Source: Dactylonectria macrodidyma (taxonomy: Eukaryota; Ascomycota; Sordariomycetes; Hypocreales; Nectriaceae). Taken from it: 64,000 nt of DNA. The position numbers and the translations under genes were made by a program. The notes below the pieces were generated by a model, which saw only the letters and a program-made list of their open reading frames with translations, was not told the DNA's origin and made no database searches. Positions 35,099-47,799 of this stretch are shown piece after piece. Location of the stretch: the NCBI GenBank assembly GCA_020744425.1, contig JAGMUV010000003.1, positions 2,294,001 through 2,358,000 of the forward strand, read 5' to 3'. Numbering within the stretch: the first letter of the stretch is position 1; each line of letters opens with the position of its first letter.

Positions 35099-35737
35099 GG
35101 TAGACAAAAGAATGTTCTCACACGATTCAATATCCGTACAGTCGAGATCAAGGCATCCACTTCCACAGTCACGGGCGACAAAATAGCAACATCGAAGATG
35201 ACAATGGAGAGTTGCTGCGTTGTCAAGTGGGTGGATGAGGCTTGATTTGTTTACTTTCAGGTGCCGCCGTCGACAAAGGGTGGAGCCCGGCAGCTGAAGT
35301 GGGTTGGTTGGCCTGGTTGGTGTTGGGTCGGTCATCTGTGCAGCAGCTACCACCTGGAGCCACTGAGGCTCTAGCGTGTTAAAAAGCCCCCTTATTGGCT
35401 ACAATTTCAAGGAACCTCCCACGAGGACAGCCCAGGAACCCCTGGCCAGGTCCTGCATCCCCGCTGCAGCCGCTAATTATTGAAGGCCTGTACCTGTAGC
35501 CTCCAGTCCCTCCAGTGGTCAGTGAGCTGATGACACCGCCTTTCGGTTCAGACAGGTCAGTCAGATCCCATAAACTACCCCGCCATCGCCAACAGACGTC
35601 ACAAGCCGAACCTTTCATCCACTTATCTGGATCATCCCAACCCGTCACCAAGAATTCGATATCGACCGCCACTATGGCTTCTTCCCTGTAAAGCGTCACG
35701 GCCTAGGCTGTGACTCTTTTCTTGGTCTCGCGCAATC
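35099..35737. other. divergent promoter region, Cut12-like / GCN2
   Basis: 639 bp between divergent starts. It includes a 53-codon upstream ORF just before GCN2, listed separately. A smaller one (35198-35245) lies farther up and may be outside the transcript. Confidence 0.5.
35530..35691 (+). promoter_or_regulatory. upstream ORF in the GCN2 leader
   Basis: An ATG at 35530 opens a 53-codon frame that ends at TAA 35689-35691, 46 nt before the GCN2 ATG. A second in-frame ATG sits near its end. It matters only if the transcript begins upstream, which cannot be seen here. Confidence 0.35.
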
Positions 35738-38700
35738 ATGGCGAGGAACGCAACCGGGCAATGGAAGACGCCCTTGAACCCCAAAAAGAACGATGAGTCA
35801 AGCTTCCCGGGCCTGCAGCCCACCGCGAGCCCGGAGGTCAACACCAAGATCGAATACCATGAGCTTCAGCAGAACGAACTTTTGGCCCTAGAGGCCATCT
35901 ACGGCGAGGACTTTGTCATGCACACAAGTGCCCATATCGCTTGGAAGGTAACATATCCCACGTCACCCATGCGCCGTTGCCTTAGTCCCACTAGCAAAGG
36001 AAGCTCATGATCCATAGAGAAAAGAACCATCCTTCGATATCCGGATAAAAGCTTCGAGTGACGAGGACTTTGCTGTTACGTTGGGATTCACCATGACAGC
36101 GACCTATCCGAAATCACCGCCTATTATAGGTATAAAGAACATTGACCTTAAGGAGGTGACTCAGTTCAAGATCCAAAAGTTCATCGAGACCCAACCCAAG
36201 ATTTTCGCACAAGATGAACAAGAAATGATCGACAAAATCGTTGAAGGAATACGTGACATTCTCGAAGACGCCGCCCAGGCCAAGGCCAACGGAAAGTACC
36301 TGCCTTCCCTCGAGGAAGAACGAGAACGACACGAAGCAACCTTGGCGAAGCGAGCACAGGAGGAGCAGAAGGTCGCAGAGCGGAAGAAGATTGAAGAGAC
36401 AAAGGAAGAGGAGAGGGTTATAGCTGAGATGCTTCAACAGCAGATCGATCGTCAGCGCCAAAAGGCCAAGGAGTCTAAGCGGCGCCCGAACGGAAGCCAA
36501 CCCCTGCAGCCCACGGCCAGCGCCAGCACCGACACCGAGGTCCTTGACTTCGATCAATTCTGCAACACCACGGACAAGTCAGGCGATGTCGTCACATTCA
36601 AGTCCGTTGCCGGGAAATGTGACCCACGTCAGGGTCCCGTCTCGACCGTGTACACAGTTCGGCCGGTCCTCGCCAATGGTCAAGGCACCATGACGTTAGC
36701 CCTCAAGGAAGCAGTTGTGCGCTCCAGTGGCAAGGATTCCAAGGAGTTCAAGAAGCAGCTACAGAGTGTTGAGTCTCGCTTACAGGATCTCAAGACCGTG
36801 AAACGAGTCCAGCACCGGCACCTGGTTGAGATTCTAGATTTCAAGGTTCAGAGTGGACTTTTCTCCGACCCTAACGTCTTGAACACCTGGACAGTGAGCG
36901 TCATGACACCACTAGCTGAAAAGGGGCCCTTGGAGGAGCTTTTGGAGCTTGCGGGCCACATTGAGGTTGGTAAGGTGCGGTCTTGGACACGGGACTTGCT
37001 AGATGGGCTGAACTTTCTTCACAACAAAAACATTGCCCATCAAGATATTCATCCCGGAAATATCTTGTTATTCCGTGAGCCTACCGGTGAAATCGTTCCC
37101 AAGATCTCTGATTACTGGTATCAGCGAGAACTTCACAGCATCAGCGCACAGAAACAAGGCCTCCCAGGCTTGCACAGTGCCAAATCTGCATATTGGCTAC
37201 CTCCCGAGATCGCTGGGGCATCGAAACCCCAGTACACATACAAGACGGATATCTGGGAATTCGGCGTGGTATTTGTGCAGATGATTTTTGGCCTCGATGT
37301 TCTACGCACATACTCCTCACCAAAGAATCTGATGGAGTCGTTCACATTGTCGCATTCATTGCAGGAGCTTGTGAGTAGATTTTTTAAAGAGGATAAGCAG
37401 AAAAGACCTCGAGCCTTTGAGCTAGGGTCCAGCGAGTTTCTAGCGACGGACGCACCCGTACTCTTTGACGATGCGTCTGCGGTCTTGTCGAGTAGCCCGT
37501 CCCTTACCTCGTTGCAAGTACTTCCACAAAGGCTTAGGCGAGATTCCAATCTCAGAGGCCAAGCTCTGTCTCGGTACACCGAGGACTTTGTTGAAGAGGG
37601 CCGCCTTGGGAAAGGAGGCTTCGGGGAAGTCGTCAAGGCAAGGAAGAAGCTGGATGGTCAGATATACGCTATCAAAAAGATTACCCAGCGCTCCCAGGCC
37701 AGTCTCACTGAGATTTTGAAGGAGGTCCGTCTGCTATCTCAGCTCAGTCATCCAGCTGTAGTCCGATACTACAACACCTGGGTTGAAGAAATTCCAGATC
37801 TGACCGACACTGAGGACGACACATCGACTGACTACTTTACTGAGGATACTCGAGAAACCGGGTCCGCAGGAATCGATATCCAATTTGCGACCAGCACTGG
37901 AGGTCTGGACTTCATGTCTTCCAATGCTCACGTGGAATTCGAGTATGACGAATCTGACGAGTCTGACGATGATGAGGACGATGATACGGAAGAGGATGAA
38001 TCCTCTGACATTGACGATGTGGCTGTCGGACGTGCCCTGTCTCCAGAGAAAGAACGACATGGCGCGCTTCAGCGACGACTTAAGTATCAACGATCCTATC
38101 GGACGATTCTCTACATCTCCATGGAGTATTGTGAAAAGCGAGTAAGTTTTTATGCCTATCAGATTGTAAGACCAGGCTTTGACAAGTATTGCAGACCCTG
38201 CGAGATCTCATTGCTCGAGGTCTACACAAGAATACGACAGAAATTTGGCGATTGTTCCGCCAGATTCTCGAAGGCATGGCTCACATCCACGGGCTGAGCA
38301 TCGTTCATCGTGACTTGAAACCAGAGAACATTTTCATCAGCAGCAGCTCTGACGGTATTGACAACGTCAAGATCGGCGACTTTGGCCTCGCCACTAGCGG
38401 ACAGTTTTCGGTCGACAGAGCTGCCGGAACCACTCTCGAGACAGACGACATGACGAGAAGCATTGGTACAGCCTATTATTCTGCTCCCGAAGTAAGATCT
38501 GCCGTCAACGGCATGTATAGTACGAAAGTTGATGTGAGTTTACCATTCACGCGTTCTGTTTGAGCTACTGAAACTAACATGTGCTGACAGATGTATTCGC
38601 TCGGTATCATTTTCTTCGAAATGTGCTACATCCCGATGATGGGCATGCAAAAAGCCGATGTTCTTGGTCAACTACGACGACTAAAACCTGTGCTTCCATC

Positions 38701-40846
38701 AGACTTCAAGCCAGCCGAGAAGGTGCAAACAGAAATTGTGTTATCACTGGTCAACCACAACCCAAAGGAGAGGCCGTCAAGTTTGGACCTTCTCAAGAGT
38801 GGGAAGTTGCCCGTTCAGATGGAAAGTGAAACAATTCGGCGCACTCTGGCTGGACTGGCGGACCCGAGCTCTCCCTACTACCGCAAGATGCTCTCCACCC
38901 TTTTTGCAAAACCCATGGAAGCAACAAAGAACTTCGCATGGGACATGTTTGCAACAAGTCCGAATGCCACTGAACTACTGAACCAAAGTATAGTCAAGAA
39001 AGCACTCGTCTCGATCTTCCGCCACCACGGAGCCATCGAGTGTCCCAGGAACTCAATCTATCCCCGATCATCCCATTACGGCGACAACGTGGTACAATTA
39101 CTGGATCAAAATGGCTCAGTCCTTCAGCTTCCATATGATTTAACAATGGGAAATGCCAGGATGATGTCGAAGCAGGCCAATGGACCGGTCATAGAGAGAA
39201 CGTTCACCTTTGGTAACGTCTTCCGAGACAAGCAGGATACTGGTCAGCCTCAAATGTTTGGGGAGGTTGACTTTGATATCGTTACCACCGACACTTTGGA
39301 TCTGGCGTTGAAGGAAGCCGAAGTGCTCAAGGTAATGGACGAAATCATTCACAGTTTCCCGGCTGTCTCATCGTCATCCATGTGCTTTCATCTTGGGCAC
39401 TCTGATCTGCTGCAACTCATTTTCGAACATTGCGGTATTGAACCTTCCTGTAGAAGGGCGGCTGCAGATGTTTTGAGCAAGCTGAACATCCACAACCATA
39501 CCTGGCAAAAGATTAGAATCGAACTGCGGTCATCGGCTGTCGGAGTCTCGGCAACCAGCGTGGATGAACTGCAGCGATTTGATTTCAGAGGTTTGTGACT
39601 TCTGAAGCGCTTTATGCTACGTCTTGACTAACGCAAAGTAGACACTCCAAATAAGACCTTTTCGAAGCTGAAAACACTCTTTGAGGGTAGTGACATGTAT
39701 CAACGTGCATCACCAACAATAGCACACCTCAAAGAAGTGTCGGAGTATTGCAAGCGACTGGGCGTCGGAACCAAGATCTACATCAACCCGTTGAACAGCT
39801 TGAAAGAGGGGTTCTACATGGGTGGAATCCTCTTCTCGTGTTTGTATGACAAGAAGGTCAAGGACGTCTTCGCAGCGGGTGGCCGATATGACCACCTTAT
39901 CAGGGAGCAGCGGCCCAAGATTGGAGGACAGTTTAGCGAGAGACATGCCGTTGGGTTCAGTCTTGCTTGGGAGCGTCTAGCTAGGGTGCCCAAGTCCGGT
40001 GGAAAGTCGTTCCTGAAAAGAACAGAGGACGATCCAAGCGGAATTTTCAACGCTCGACGAGTAAGTCACTACTATATCTTATTCCAACTCACTTTAAGAT
40101 CAGCTACTAACCCCGCGGTTCAGTGCGACGTTTTAGTAGCAAGTTTTGATCCAGCCCTCCTGCGATCATCCGGAGTCGAGTTATTACAGTCACTCTGGTC
40201 TCACGACATCAGTGCCGAGATGGCCAAGGATGCGAGGTCTCCAGAGGACCTTTTATCAAAGCACCGTGATGAGACATACTCATGGATCATCATCATCAAG
40301 CAGGACTCAATCTTGAAGATCAAGTCCATGGGGAGAAAAGACGTGCAGGATGTGGATATCCCAACGACGCAATTGTTCTCATGGCTCCGGGGCGAAATCC
40401 GAGAGCGCGATTCTAGGGCCATGGCCAAGCTTCGAGGGATCGCTCCGCAGACTGAGGCGAGTGCCTCAAACGACAAGGATCCAGAACAAGATGTGCGAGT
40501 GCTTGTCGCGGGGACACGAAGCAAGAAGTTCAACCGACGAACGGTAGTGGAACAGGCACAAACCAGCGCAGCAAGTCTGGTACGGTCGTTCCTGGACGGC
40601 CCAGTATTGGCGATTGAGACTACAGACCAGGTGATGGATCTAATCCGAGAAACTGCCTTGTCGGAGCCCGAAGGTTGGCGCCAGGTTGAGCACGCCGTGA
40701 CGACGTCTGAGAAGAAGTATGTGCGGGAGATTCACGACCAACTGGATACGTGGCGATACAAGTACGAGAAGAAGGGCGGATCGCGACACTCGTTCCTCTA
40801 CAACTTCCGATCGGGTACCTGCATCTACTACGACCTTGGTGCGTGA
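35738..40846 (+). CDS. GCN2: eIF2-alpha kinase Gcn2 (CPC-3)
   Basis: Six exons, 35738-35947, 36018-38141, 38195-38533, 38591-39590, 39642-40060 and 40124-40846, encode 1604 aa (yeast Gcn2 is 1659). Domain order is complete: RWD (~30-150, with QQNELLALEAIYGEDF; binds Gcn1), a charged linker, a degenerate pseudokinase (~230-530, with HQDIHPGNILL), the active kinase from ~599 (LGKGGFGEV, AIKKI, long acidic insert, HRDLKPEN at ~816, DFGLA, GTAYYSAPE), a HisRS-like domain (~985-1480) that senses uncharged tRNA, and a C-terminal ribosome-binding/dimerisation region. It phosphorylates eIF2-alpha under amino acid starvation and so derepresses CPC1/Gcn4. The 63-nt fifth intron is stop-free and in frame. 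Confidence 0.97.
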
Positions 40847-42615
40847 GCTTATCGACTCGGCCGGAGCAAGGAAAGAATTAGGCTTTGAATATCTAGACGG
40901 ATAAATCTCTTCTTCGATTTTAGATGGGAACTAATATAAGGTTACCTTCAGCATTGCCTAGTAGATACCCAGAAATTACAAGTTTTGTCATTTGGCTACA
41001 GGTGTTAAAATGTACTCGAATGTGTTCTTCTTCGTAGTTGATGGTTAACCGTTGACGCGAAAATGATGGCTTGTGCAGGACGTAAGATGGGCGTTAAGGT
41101 AATTTCTCTGATATTCTGCTTCAATTTGACGTTGAGGAAATGAGAAAAAAGATAATTCTACAAGATGAAGTTGGGTGTTGGGCAAGTTGGGCAAGTTGGG
41201 CATCTTATGCCTCATCTGTAGGGTAGGTTCGCCGTATGGTGAAGCTTTGGGCGGAAAGCAGGCCGTTTCTGACAAATGATCGAGACCTGGCCAGAGGACT
41301 GCAATGGGCCTAGGTTCTTAAATAGCATATCAACCAAACACATGCCAGGATTCGGATGATTGAATTTTAGTGAATGTCAAATACCGGCCATTCCCCCTCA
41401 AGAATGTTCATGACGGCGTGCCCGGCTCCGAGTTTGGGGACAGCGACAGCAAAGCCAGCCAGCCGTACGTACCAACGTTGAGCCAGACACAGGCTTTGAT
41501 GGGGAAGACCAACCAGACCGGAAAGAGTTGGCGGGCATGTGGGCAGGTGGGTCATGGCGGCTCATCAGCCTGACCGGGTGGTCAGTCATGATGGGTGGTG
41601 GCATGAGTGAGTGACGCAGCACAGGATGCAAACGGGTACGGTCTAAAAAAAGCGGGGTCGGTGACGGGTAATTGGCAGAAATCCGGAAGGGGAAGGCGGT
41701 CAACTGGCTAACTGAGTGCTGGTCGGGAGTTGACCCGACCAACCCGTTGCCCTTGGCCTTTTTAGGCGCCCTTTCCACTGGTTCGCGGCTGGCTGGGATT
41801 TCCAGCGTGCAGCAATGACGACACTGGGTTGGGCCAGGTAATTTTACAAGGGAGGGGGGAGAGGTGGAGGAAGGAGGGGTTGGAGGGGTTCCTGCCTGCA
41901 AGCTGTTGCCCAGGATGACGACGGATGCCTGTATATTTTAGTTGCTGTCGTGCGTTTTACATGTGCATACGGAGCATTTGCACGCTGATACGGATGGAGG
42001 TCGCTCGGCCAGATGGGAACGGCACGGATAGGACTGCTCTGCCTGCCCTGTCCCCGGGGGAGTATTGAGCGCAAAAGAACCTGCAATGATGCAGGGAATT
42101 GGTCTATGCCATGCTGTAACCTGAGTGATTTTTTCTGCTCTCCTCTCGCTGAGCTGAGCTGATGCAGATCCTCAATGCGACGCTTCTCTCGACCTTTTAT
42201 CCCGCTCCCCGCGTTGTTGAGCTGTGGCTGCGCATCTAATCCATCCATCCCCTTGTCTTACATCTCGGCCTCACTGCTCCTGCCGCCGTGCAGCCAATTG
42301 TGGCACCTGAGTTCTTACCTTGCATGACCTTAGACCAACCTGCCTTGGCTGTTTCCTGTCCGACCTGGACCGTCGAGCTCCTTCCCCCCCCGCTCCTGCG
42401 TAACCTAACATCTGGGATTCCCACTTCTCTTCTCCTCCTCTTCTTCTCTCCCTTTTCAATTACACCACCCGCACCAGATACCACTCGTCTGCTTTCAAGC
42501 CTGCCTTTGATTCTTGCCTTTGCCTTCTTCCTGCTCCAGCTGTGCTCTATAATTGCTCGATTTGCTGCTTATCCCACCTCACATCTCCCAATCCCACCCC
42601 AACAACATCGTCAAA
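40847..42615. other. intergenic 1.8 kb, GCN2 3' side and HAD promoter
   Basis: A 9-bp direct repeat (TTGGGCAAG, near 41178-41200) is present. The final 350 bp is strongly C/T-rich, as in fungal leaders. Minus-strand frames of up to 167 codons (41901-41398) have no domain or splice support and are rejected. Confidence 0.55.
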
Positions 42616-43414
42616 ATGCCTGAGGTAAGCTGGAGCTCTGCCTTGCTCTCAATAAAGCTGCGGGCTGATGTTAACGAAATGCTAGATCACCGCCCTCCTG
42701 TTCGACTGCGACAACACCCTAGTCCTTTCCGAGGAGCTTGCCTTCGAGGCCTGTGCCGAGCTCATCAACAAGATCTGTGCTGAGCGCGGCCAGACAATCA
42801 CCTTTACCGGCGAGACCCTCATCCTGGAGTTTGTTGGCCAAAACTTCCGAGGCATGCTCAACTCGCTCCAGGAGCGCTACAGCATCGAGATCTCCAAGGA
42901 AGACCTCGAGAAATATGTGACCGATGAGGAGGACGCCGTCATTGCCAAGCTCAAGGCTTCCCTGCGCCCCTGCCCTGGCGTCGACGAGCAGCTCGAGAAG
43001 CTTGCCGCTTCGGAAAAATACCTCCTCTCTGTTGTGTCCTCGTCGGCTCTTCGTCGCGTCCGCGCTTCCATTGAGAAGGTTGGCCAGGACAAGTACTTCA
43101 AGGGCGATGTTGTATTCTCTGCTGCCACCAGTCTCCCCGTCCCTACCAGCAAGCCTGACCCGGCTGTCTACCTCTTTGCTATGGAGAAGCTCGGCAAGAC
43201 ACCCAAGGAGTGTGTTGCCATTGAGGATAGCAAGAGTGGAACCCTGAGTGGCACCCGTGCTGGTATCAAGGTGGTGGGATATGTCGGCCCTTACGCTGAC
43301 GACAAGAAGGCCGAGATGGAAAAGGTCCTTCGAGACGCTGGCGCCGTCGTTGTCATGCAGGACTGGTCTGAGTTCCCTGACGTCCTCGCGAAGATCGAGG
43401 CTGGTAGTCTGTAG
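42616..43414 (+). CDS. HAD-superfamily hydrolase (beta-phosphoglucomutase-like subfamily)
   Basis: Two exons, 42616-42624 (only M-P-E) and 42686-43414, encode 245 aa. The 61-nt intron has donor GTAAGC and acceptor GCTAG. HAD motif I is LLFDCDNTLV, with nucleophile Asp and the DxD pair. Motif II lies around VVSSSALRRV, and motif III/IV is K (TSKPDPAVYLFA) followed by AIEDSKSGTLSGTRAG. The helical cap between motifs I and II is of the C1 type. This layout is shared by sugar-phosphate phosphatases and phosphoglucomutases, so the substrate is not predictable. It is convergent with RIT1 at 140 bp. Confidence 0.9.
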
Positions 43415-43554
43415 ATACATGCCTAGATGAGATGTACGCTGCATGTCACGACATGCTGTCCTCAAGAGCGGAGGTAAAATTTTGGTAGTTTGTTAGGGCC
43501 TCGATGTAGGCAGGGATAGAGATATTCGAGAAGGCGCAATGTCAGGGCAATTGT

Positions 43555-45100
43555 TCACTTTCGCCAGTCCATTAAGAAACTATTGACGCTCTGTAATGTG
43601 GATCTGCTGGGGTTTGCCTCTGGGTACGCAGTCATGATGGACCCCAGCCTGGATTTTACTAGAGTCTTGGTGAAAGATGTATCTGGTCCCGGCTGTCGGA
43701 AATTGCCGTTTTCATCAAAGAGGTAGCAGGAAATGGCCAGAGCTGTGCCAACAGACAAGTCTTTCCCTGACTCACAGGCAATGATGATCTTGCGTGGAGA
43801 GTCCCCGTCGGATTGCTGGGCTAGGAATTTGGCTGCAAAGGCACAGATATCAGGAAGAGAAGTGCGCATGTTTCTACTCGCCGCCTTGCTCTTACCAAGG
43901 CCGACGTGCAAGTATGTGGGTGACTTGATCCACGATTCCTTCGAGGTCACCTCGGGTGTAAGTGCGATGTGACACCGGGTTGGTGTGGCTGAGGCCATGG
44001 GTAGGGGTAAGGGACACACGGATATGTGAGGAGTGAGCTCCTTTCGTGGACCATCATGATCTCTCTTGTCGGCATCATGATCGCTGACAAGTTGAGTGAT
44101 GAGGTCAGGAAGGTCTGCCTCGGAAGCGGCGAGGAGTTGTTCGAGGTGTTTCCAGAAGACGGTTGGGGTGAGTCCGCAAGCCCAGTTCTCGGTGTCGTCT
44201 CCAGCGCCCTGGACATAGCCACCCTCATCCATCTCGCTCCCTATTACACGCCGACTGGCTGTGCAGCAGATGACGGGGCGATAATCATCAAAGATGGACG
44301 TGCTGGCTCCATCTGCTTCTGGGAGGGACGACTCCGGGGTGACCCAGACGGGACGCAGGGGCTTGGTGAGGCAGGTCGGCAGCTGGAGGTTGAGAGCCTG
44401 TAGAGAAGCGAGAAACTGCGGCAGCAGGGCGGTGATCTGGGCGTGCGCGGATGGCGGGAGGAAAGGGGGGAGGTGCAGCGTGGGGGAAGATGGATGAGAG
44501 GGGAGGAGAGCGAGGTTGAGGACGGTGCACCAGATGGGGAGGGTTGTGGAGAGGGCGTCGGGCATGCCTAGGGAGGTTTAGTTGCTTAATTGCGACTGTG
44601 TGGCATTTTTTAGACACTTACGTTTGCCACGGCGGGTAGAGTCTACGATGATGACGCTATTCAGAGGTCAGCTTTGCGAGGCATGGCGGAAGTGAAGCCC
44701 GATCAAGAGCACGACTACAATCAAGGACAATAAATGCGCACGTCTAAGGTACTTAACAAACCTACCCATCGTTCTTCTCTACCATTTCAATCAAATGCAG
44801 ATTCAACCTCCTGGTGCTAAACTTCCAGGCGCGGTCGTGCCCATCGGTGCTCTTGAAGTAGACGCCCGCGGCCTTGTCCTTGGGTGGTATATACCAGCTA
44901 CCGCAGCGCTCGTTGGCGATGAGTGGCCTCTGAAGACCATAGGCGGCCGCCACACAGGCGACAAAGGCGGCATCTTGGTGGATGCTGGCTAGGCGGTTGT
45001 GGACGCTGAGGGTGGTGCGCTTGAGCGAGGCGAGCAGCTGCGACATGGACGGCTGCTCGTTCTGCGGGAGGATGAGGTCGGAGAAGTGGGGGTCTGGCAT
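43555..45100 (-). CDS. RIT1: initiator tRNA phosphoribosyl transferase Rit1
   Basis: Three exons, 45100-44766, 44656-44622 and 44567-43555, encode 460 aa. The middle exon is 35 nt, and the first intron is 109 nt, longer than most here. Joined protein shows NERCGSWYIPP, then GHDRAWKFSTRRLNLHL, then VIIVDSTRRGKRMPDALS followed by TIPIW-like TLPIWCTVLN, all conserved in Rit1. The C-terminal DUSP-like part includes IIIACESGKDLSVGTALAI. Rit1 adds 2'-O-ribosyl phosphate to A64 of initiator Met-tRNA, which keeps it out of elongation. The exon junctions fall inside the conserved DSTRRGKR phrase, which fixes the model. Confidence 0.92.
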
Positions 45101-46240
45101 GGTGAGGGTTTCACGGGGTTGGTGCGACGGTAGAGGGGGGAGGAGAGATGGTGAGAGGTGGCTGGTGGTGAATGAGTGACTCGGTACTTCAGTGAGTGCC
45201 TAAACTGAAGTGACGATAATGGGTTTTGGAGGAGTTTGGGTTGAGGATATGAATTTTGATGCATATTGTTGATCACGATTGGTGGGCTCCACACATGTAG
45301 ACTTTCAAGCTGCAATCGGATAGCCACCCTGAGGTCATGATACCTACAACGACTATGGAACACTCCGCTGGAAACCAGTATTGGGTAGTGCACCTATGAC
45401 AGGTACCTAATTATGTATTGTATTGCATTGCAGTGTATTGTCGTCACCCGGTAAATAAGGGCCACCTACCGAATTAGGGGTCAGCCAGGCCTAAGAGCCC
45501 ACTGAGAAAACAGCCCGCCTGACGCATTGTGTTTCTGCCCCGGTTTCAGACCCACCCAGGCGGTAAAAAGTGGAGAAGCACCTAGCGTTACGGCGTGGCC
45601 GGAATGGCTACGTACCTTTTCGAGAGGCTTGAAGGGTGGCTTGCCCAACCCTCTCTATATTAGTAACCTAAGACCACCCCAGGTACCTTGGTCGAGTCAC
45701 TAAGGTATTCATTGTTCGTGCCATGGTGAATGATCCTGCCGACGGTACCTGAACCAGAATACTCCCTTCCCCCCTCCCTTCTTTCTTTCTTTTTTTTCAT
45801 CTCCTCACATAAAAACCTAAGCCGGACCGGGAGAACATCGTCAAACTTGAAACCTTCAGCTTCTCACATCACACACACTCTTTGCCACTTCATCCCAATC
45901 CTCCCTCTCTTCCTCCATCGTGGCCTGACTCGAACCAACCAACCAACCAACCGAAAATCGCCTCCGCTTGCTTTTCCCAAATCGCCTGCCGGAACGCCCG
46001 CCGTCTAAATCGCCCATCGACCGCTTTTCCCAAAACCCACCCGTGACCCCCGACTACCTACCGAACGTACCTGACCGGTGGGGGGGCTGACTGACCTGAC
46101 TGACTGACTTGAGCCTGACCGATCCCATCCCATCGTTTCTTGGCTTTGGGTGCTTGGGCTTTCATTTTCCTTTCTCTGCTATCACCTCTGCTCCTCAACT
46201 TCCTCTCTTCCTCATACTCTGGAACTCTCGTTTGCACATC
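45101..46240. other. divergent promoter region, RIT1 / CDC34-type E2
   Basis: 1.14 kb between divergent starts. It includes a CCAA/AACC tetranucleotide run at about 45933-45952, a TGAC-type run at about 46089-46108, and a C/T-rich leader from 45760. Nothing coding is supported. Confidence 0.55.
45933..45952. repeat. tetranucleotide microsatellite (CCAA)n
   Basis: About five copies of AACC/CCAA stand in the leader of the E2 gene. A second, imperfect TGAC run follows at 46089-46108. Confidence 0.7.
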
Positions 46241-46994
46241 ATGGCACAGAAGCGACTCATGCAAGAACTCCACCCCCTCCTCAAGGAGAAGTGGGTGGAC
46301 ATTGAGGTATGACCCATTCCATTCCCATGCCCTCCTCGCTTCATTCATAACTATCTTTTTGGCTGACACGATATCCTCCCTCGCCTAGACCGATGACACC
46401 AACCTCTTCCACTGGAGGCTCGGCCTCTGGGTCGTCAACCCGGACAGCGTCTGGCACGGCGCCTACCTAAAGGCCGAGATGCGCTTCCCCAACGACTACC
46501 CCTACCAACCCCCAACCTTCCGCTTCACCACCAAGAACATCTGCCACCCCAACGTCTACACCGACGGCAACCTCTGCATCTCCATCCTCCACCGACCAGG
46601 CGAGGATGAGGCCTCGGGCGAACTGGCCAACGAGCGCTGGAACGTCCTGCACGGCGTCGAGTCCGTCCTCCGTTCCGTCCTCCTCCTCCTCGACGATCCG
46701 GAGATCAACTCGCCCGCCAACGTCGACGCCAGCGTCCTCTACCGCGACACCCGCGCCGAGTATGACCGCCGCGCCGCCGCCGTCGTCGCCCGCTCCCAGG
46801 CCGACATCCCCGACGGCGCCCGCATGCCCACCTCTGCCGAGCTGTCCCCGGTTCCGCAGAAGCCCGTCGATGATGACGCCGACTTCTGGAATATGACGGA
46901 CGAGGACGTCGACTTTGGCGGCAGCGACAGCGATGAGGACATGGAGTATTTCGACGACGACGACGACGATGAGGACGACAAGGACCAAAAATAA
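46241..46994 (+). CDS. CDC34: ubiquitin-conjugating enzyme E2, Cdc34 type
   Basis: Two exons, 46241-46306 and 46389-46994, encode 223 aa. The UBC fold shows CHPNVY (HPN at 75-77) and the active-site Cys85 in GNLCISIL. After it comes the acidic loop insertion HRPGEDEASGELANERW, which marks Cdc34/UBE2R/UBE2G enzymes and lets them build K48 chains with SCF ligases. The C-terminal ~70 residues are an acidic tail ending in a run of Asp, the segment that binds the cullin basic canyon in Cdc34. Length and tail favour Cdc34 over UBE2G2-like enzymes. The leader carries microsatellites. Confidence 0.9.
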
Positions 46995-47799
46995 ACACGT
47001 CTTACAGAACAGACCTCACGCCATGAAGACGCTTGGGAGGGCATCCATCCCCTCCGGTACCGGCCGACCACTTTATTTTTCCATCTTTGTTGTCTTTCCA
47101 GTGATGGCATAGCGGGTTGACATTTTCCTGGGGCGTTTAAAGCGAACCTGTTCTCAACCAAAGACCACGGACAATGGTCACGATGGCGCAGCAAGGGGCA
47201 TATCGGTGGCCACTTTGTTTTTTTTTATAGGTTTCGGGGGAGTATAGGTGCACACGCCTCGATGCATATCTTTTCGTGCTTTGCTAGCGATGGACTTTTT
47301 CTGTCTTGTAGTAGTCCATATCTCGATAGATTCGCTGAGATAGACGCCCCGGCATGGGCAAAGATGCTGTTTGTTTCTTCAATCATTTTGCCATTCACTT
47401 TGCTTGACATGGCATACACTGTTCACCGACGTTTGTGAGCACAGTAATTATATTCCGGCTTATGTGAATTGCCTGTTGACCAATCGTCAAGTGTCATGTC
47501 CTAGGCCTTGGATACAAGGTCGGTTGTAGCGATGACTAAAAACTCCACGCATGGGCTTATCCTCAAAATATGCTATGATGCGGATAGTGGGTAATGCAGC
47601 GCTTGCCTTCCTGTCGTAAATCCTTTCTCATGCCACCCCAATCCATATGCCTTCTTTGCGATAGTCATGTGCCCTCTTCCTCATGACATGTCTAATTGCT
47701 TGGCCGCGGCTCGCCCACGCGCTATGCATGCATCCTAGCTGTCAAGGGAACGGAGAATGCCAGTGGAATTCACATACCGCCACTCCGCACTCATGCTGA
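46995..47799. other. convergent spacer
   Basis: 805 bp between stop codons of the E2 (+) and the UIM protein (-). A 252-codon plus-strand frame starting at 47696 is antisense to the UIM protein tail and rejected. Nothing else is seen. Confidence 0.55.

Noticed and set aside
41398..41901. 167-codon minus-strand frame between GCN2 and the HAD gene
   Set aside because: Pro/Ser-rich chance frame with no homologous feature seen.
42719..43465. 248-codon minus-strand frame across the HAD gene
   Set aside because: Antisense shadow; the plus strand has all HAD motifs.
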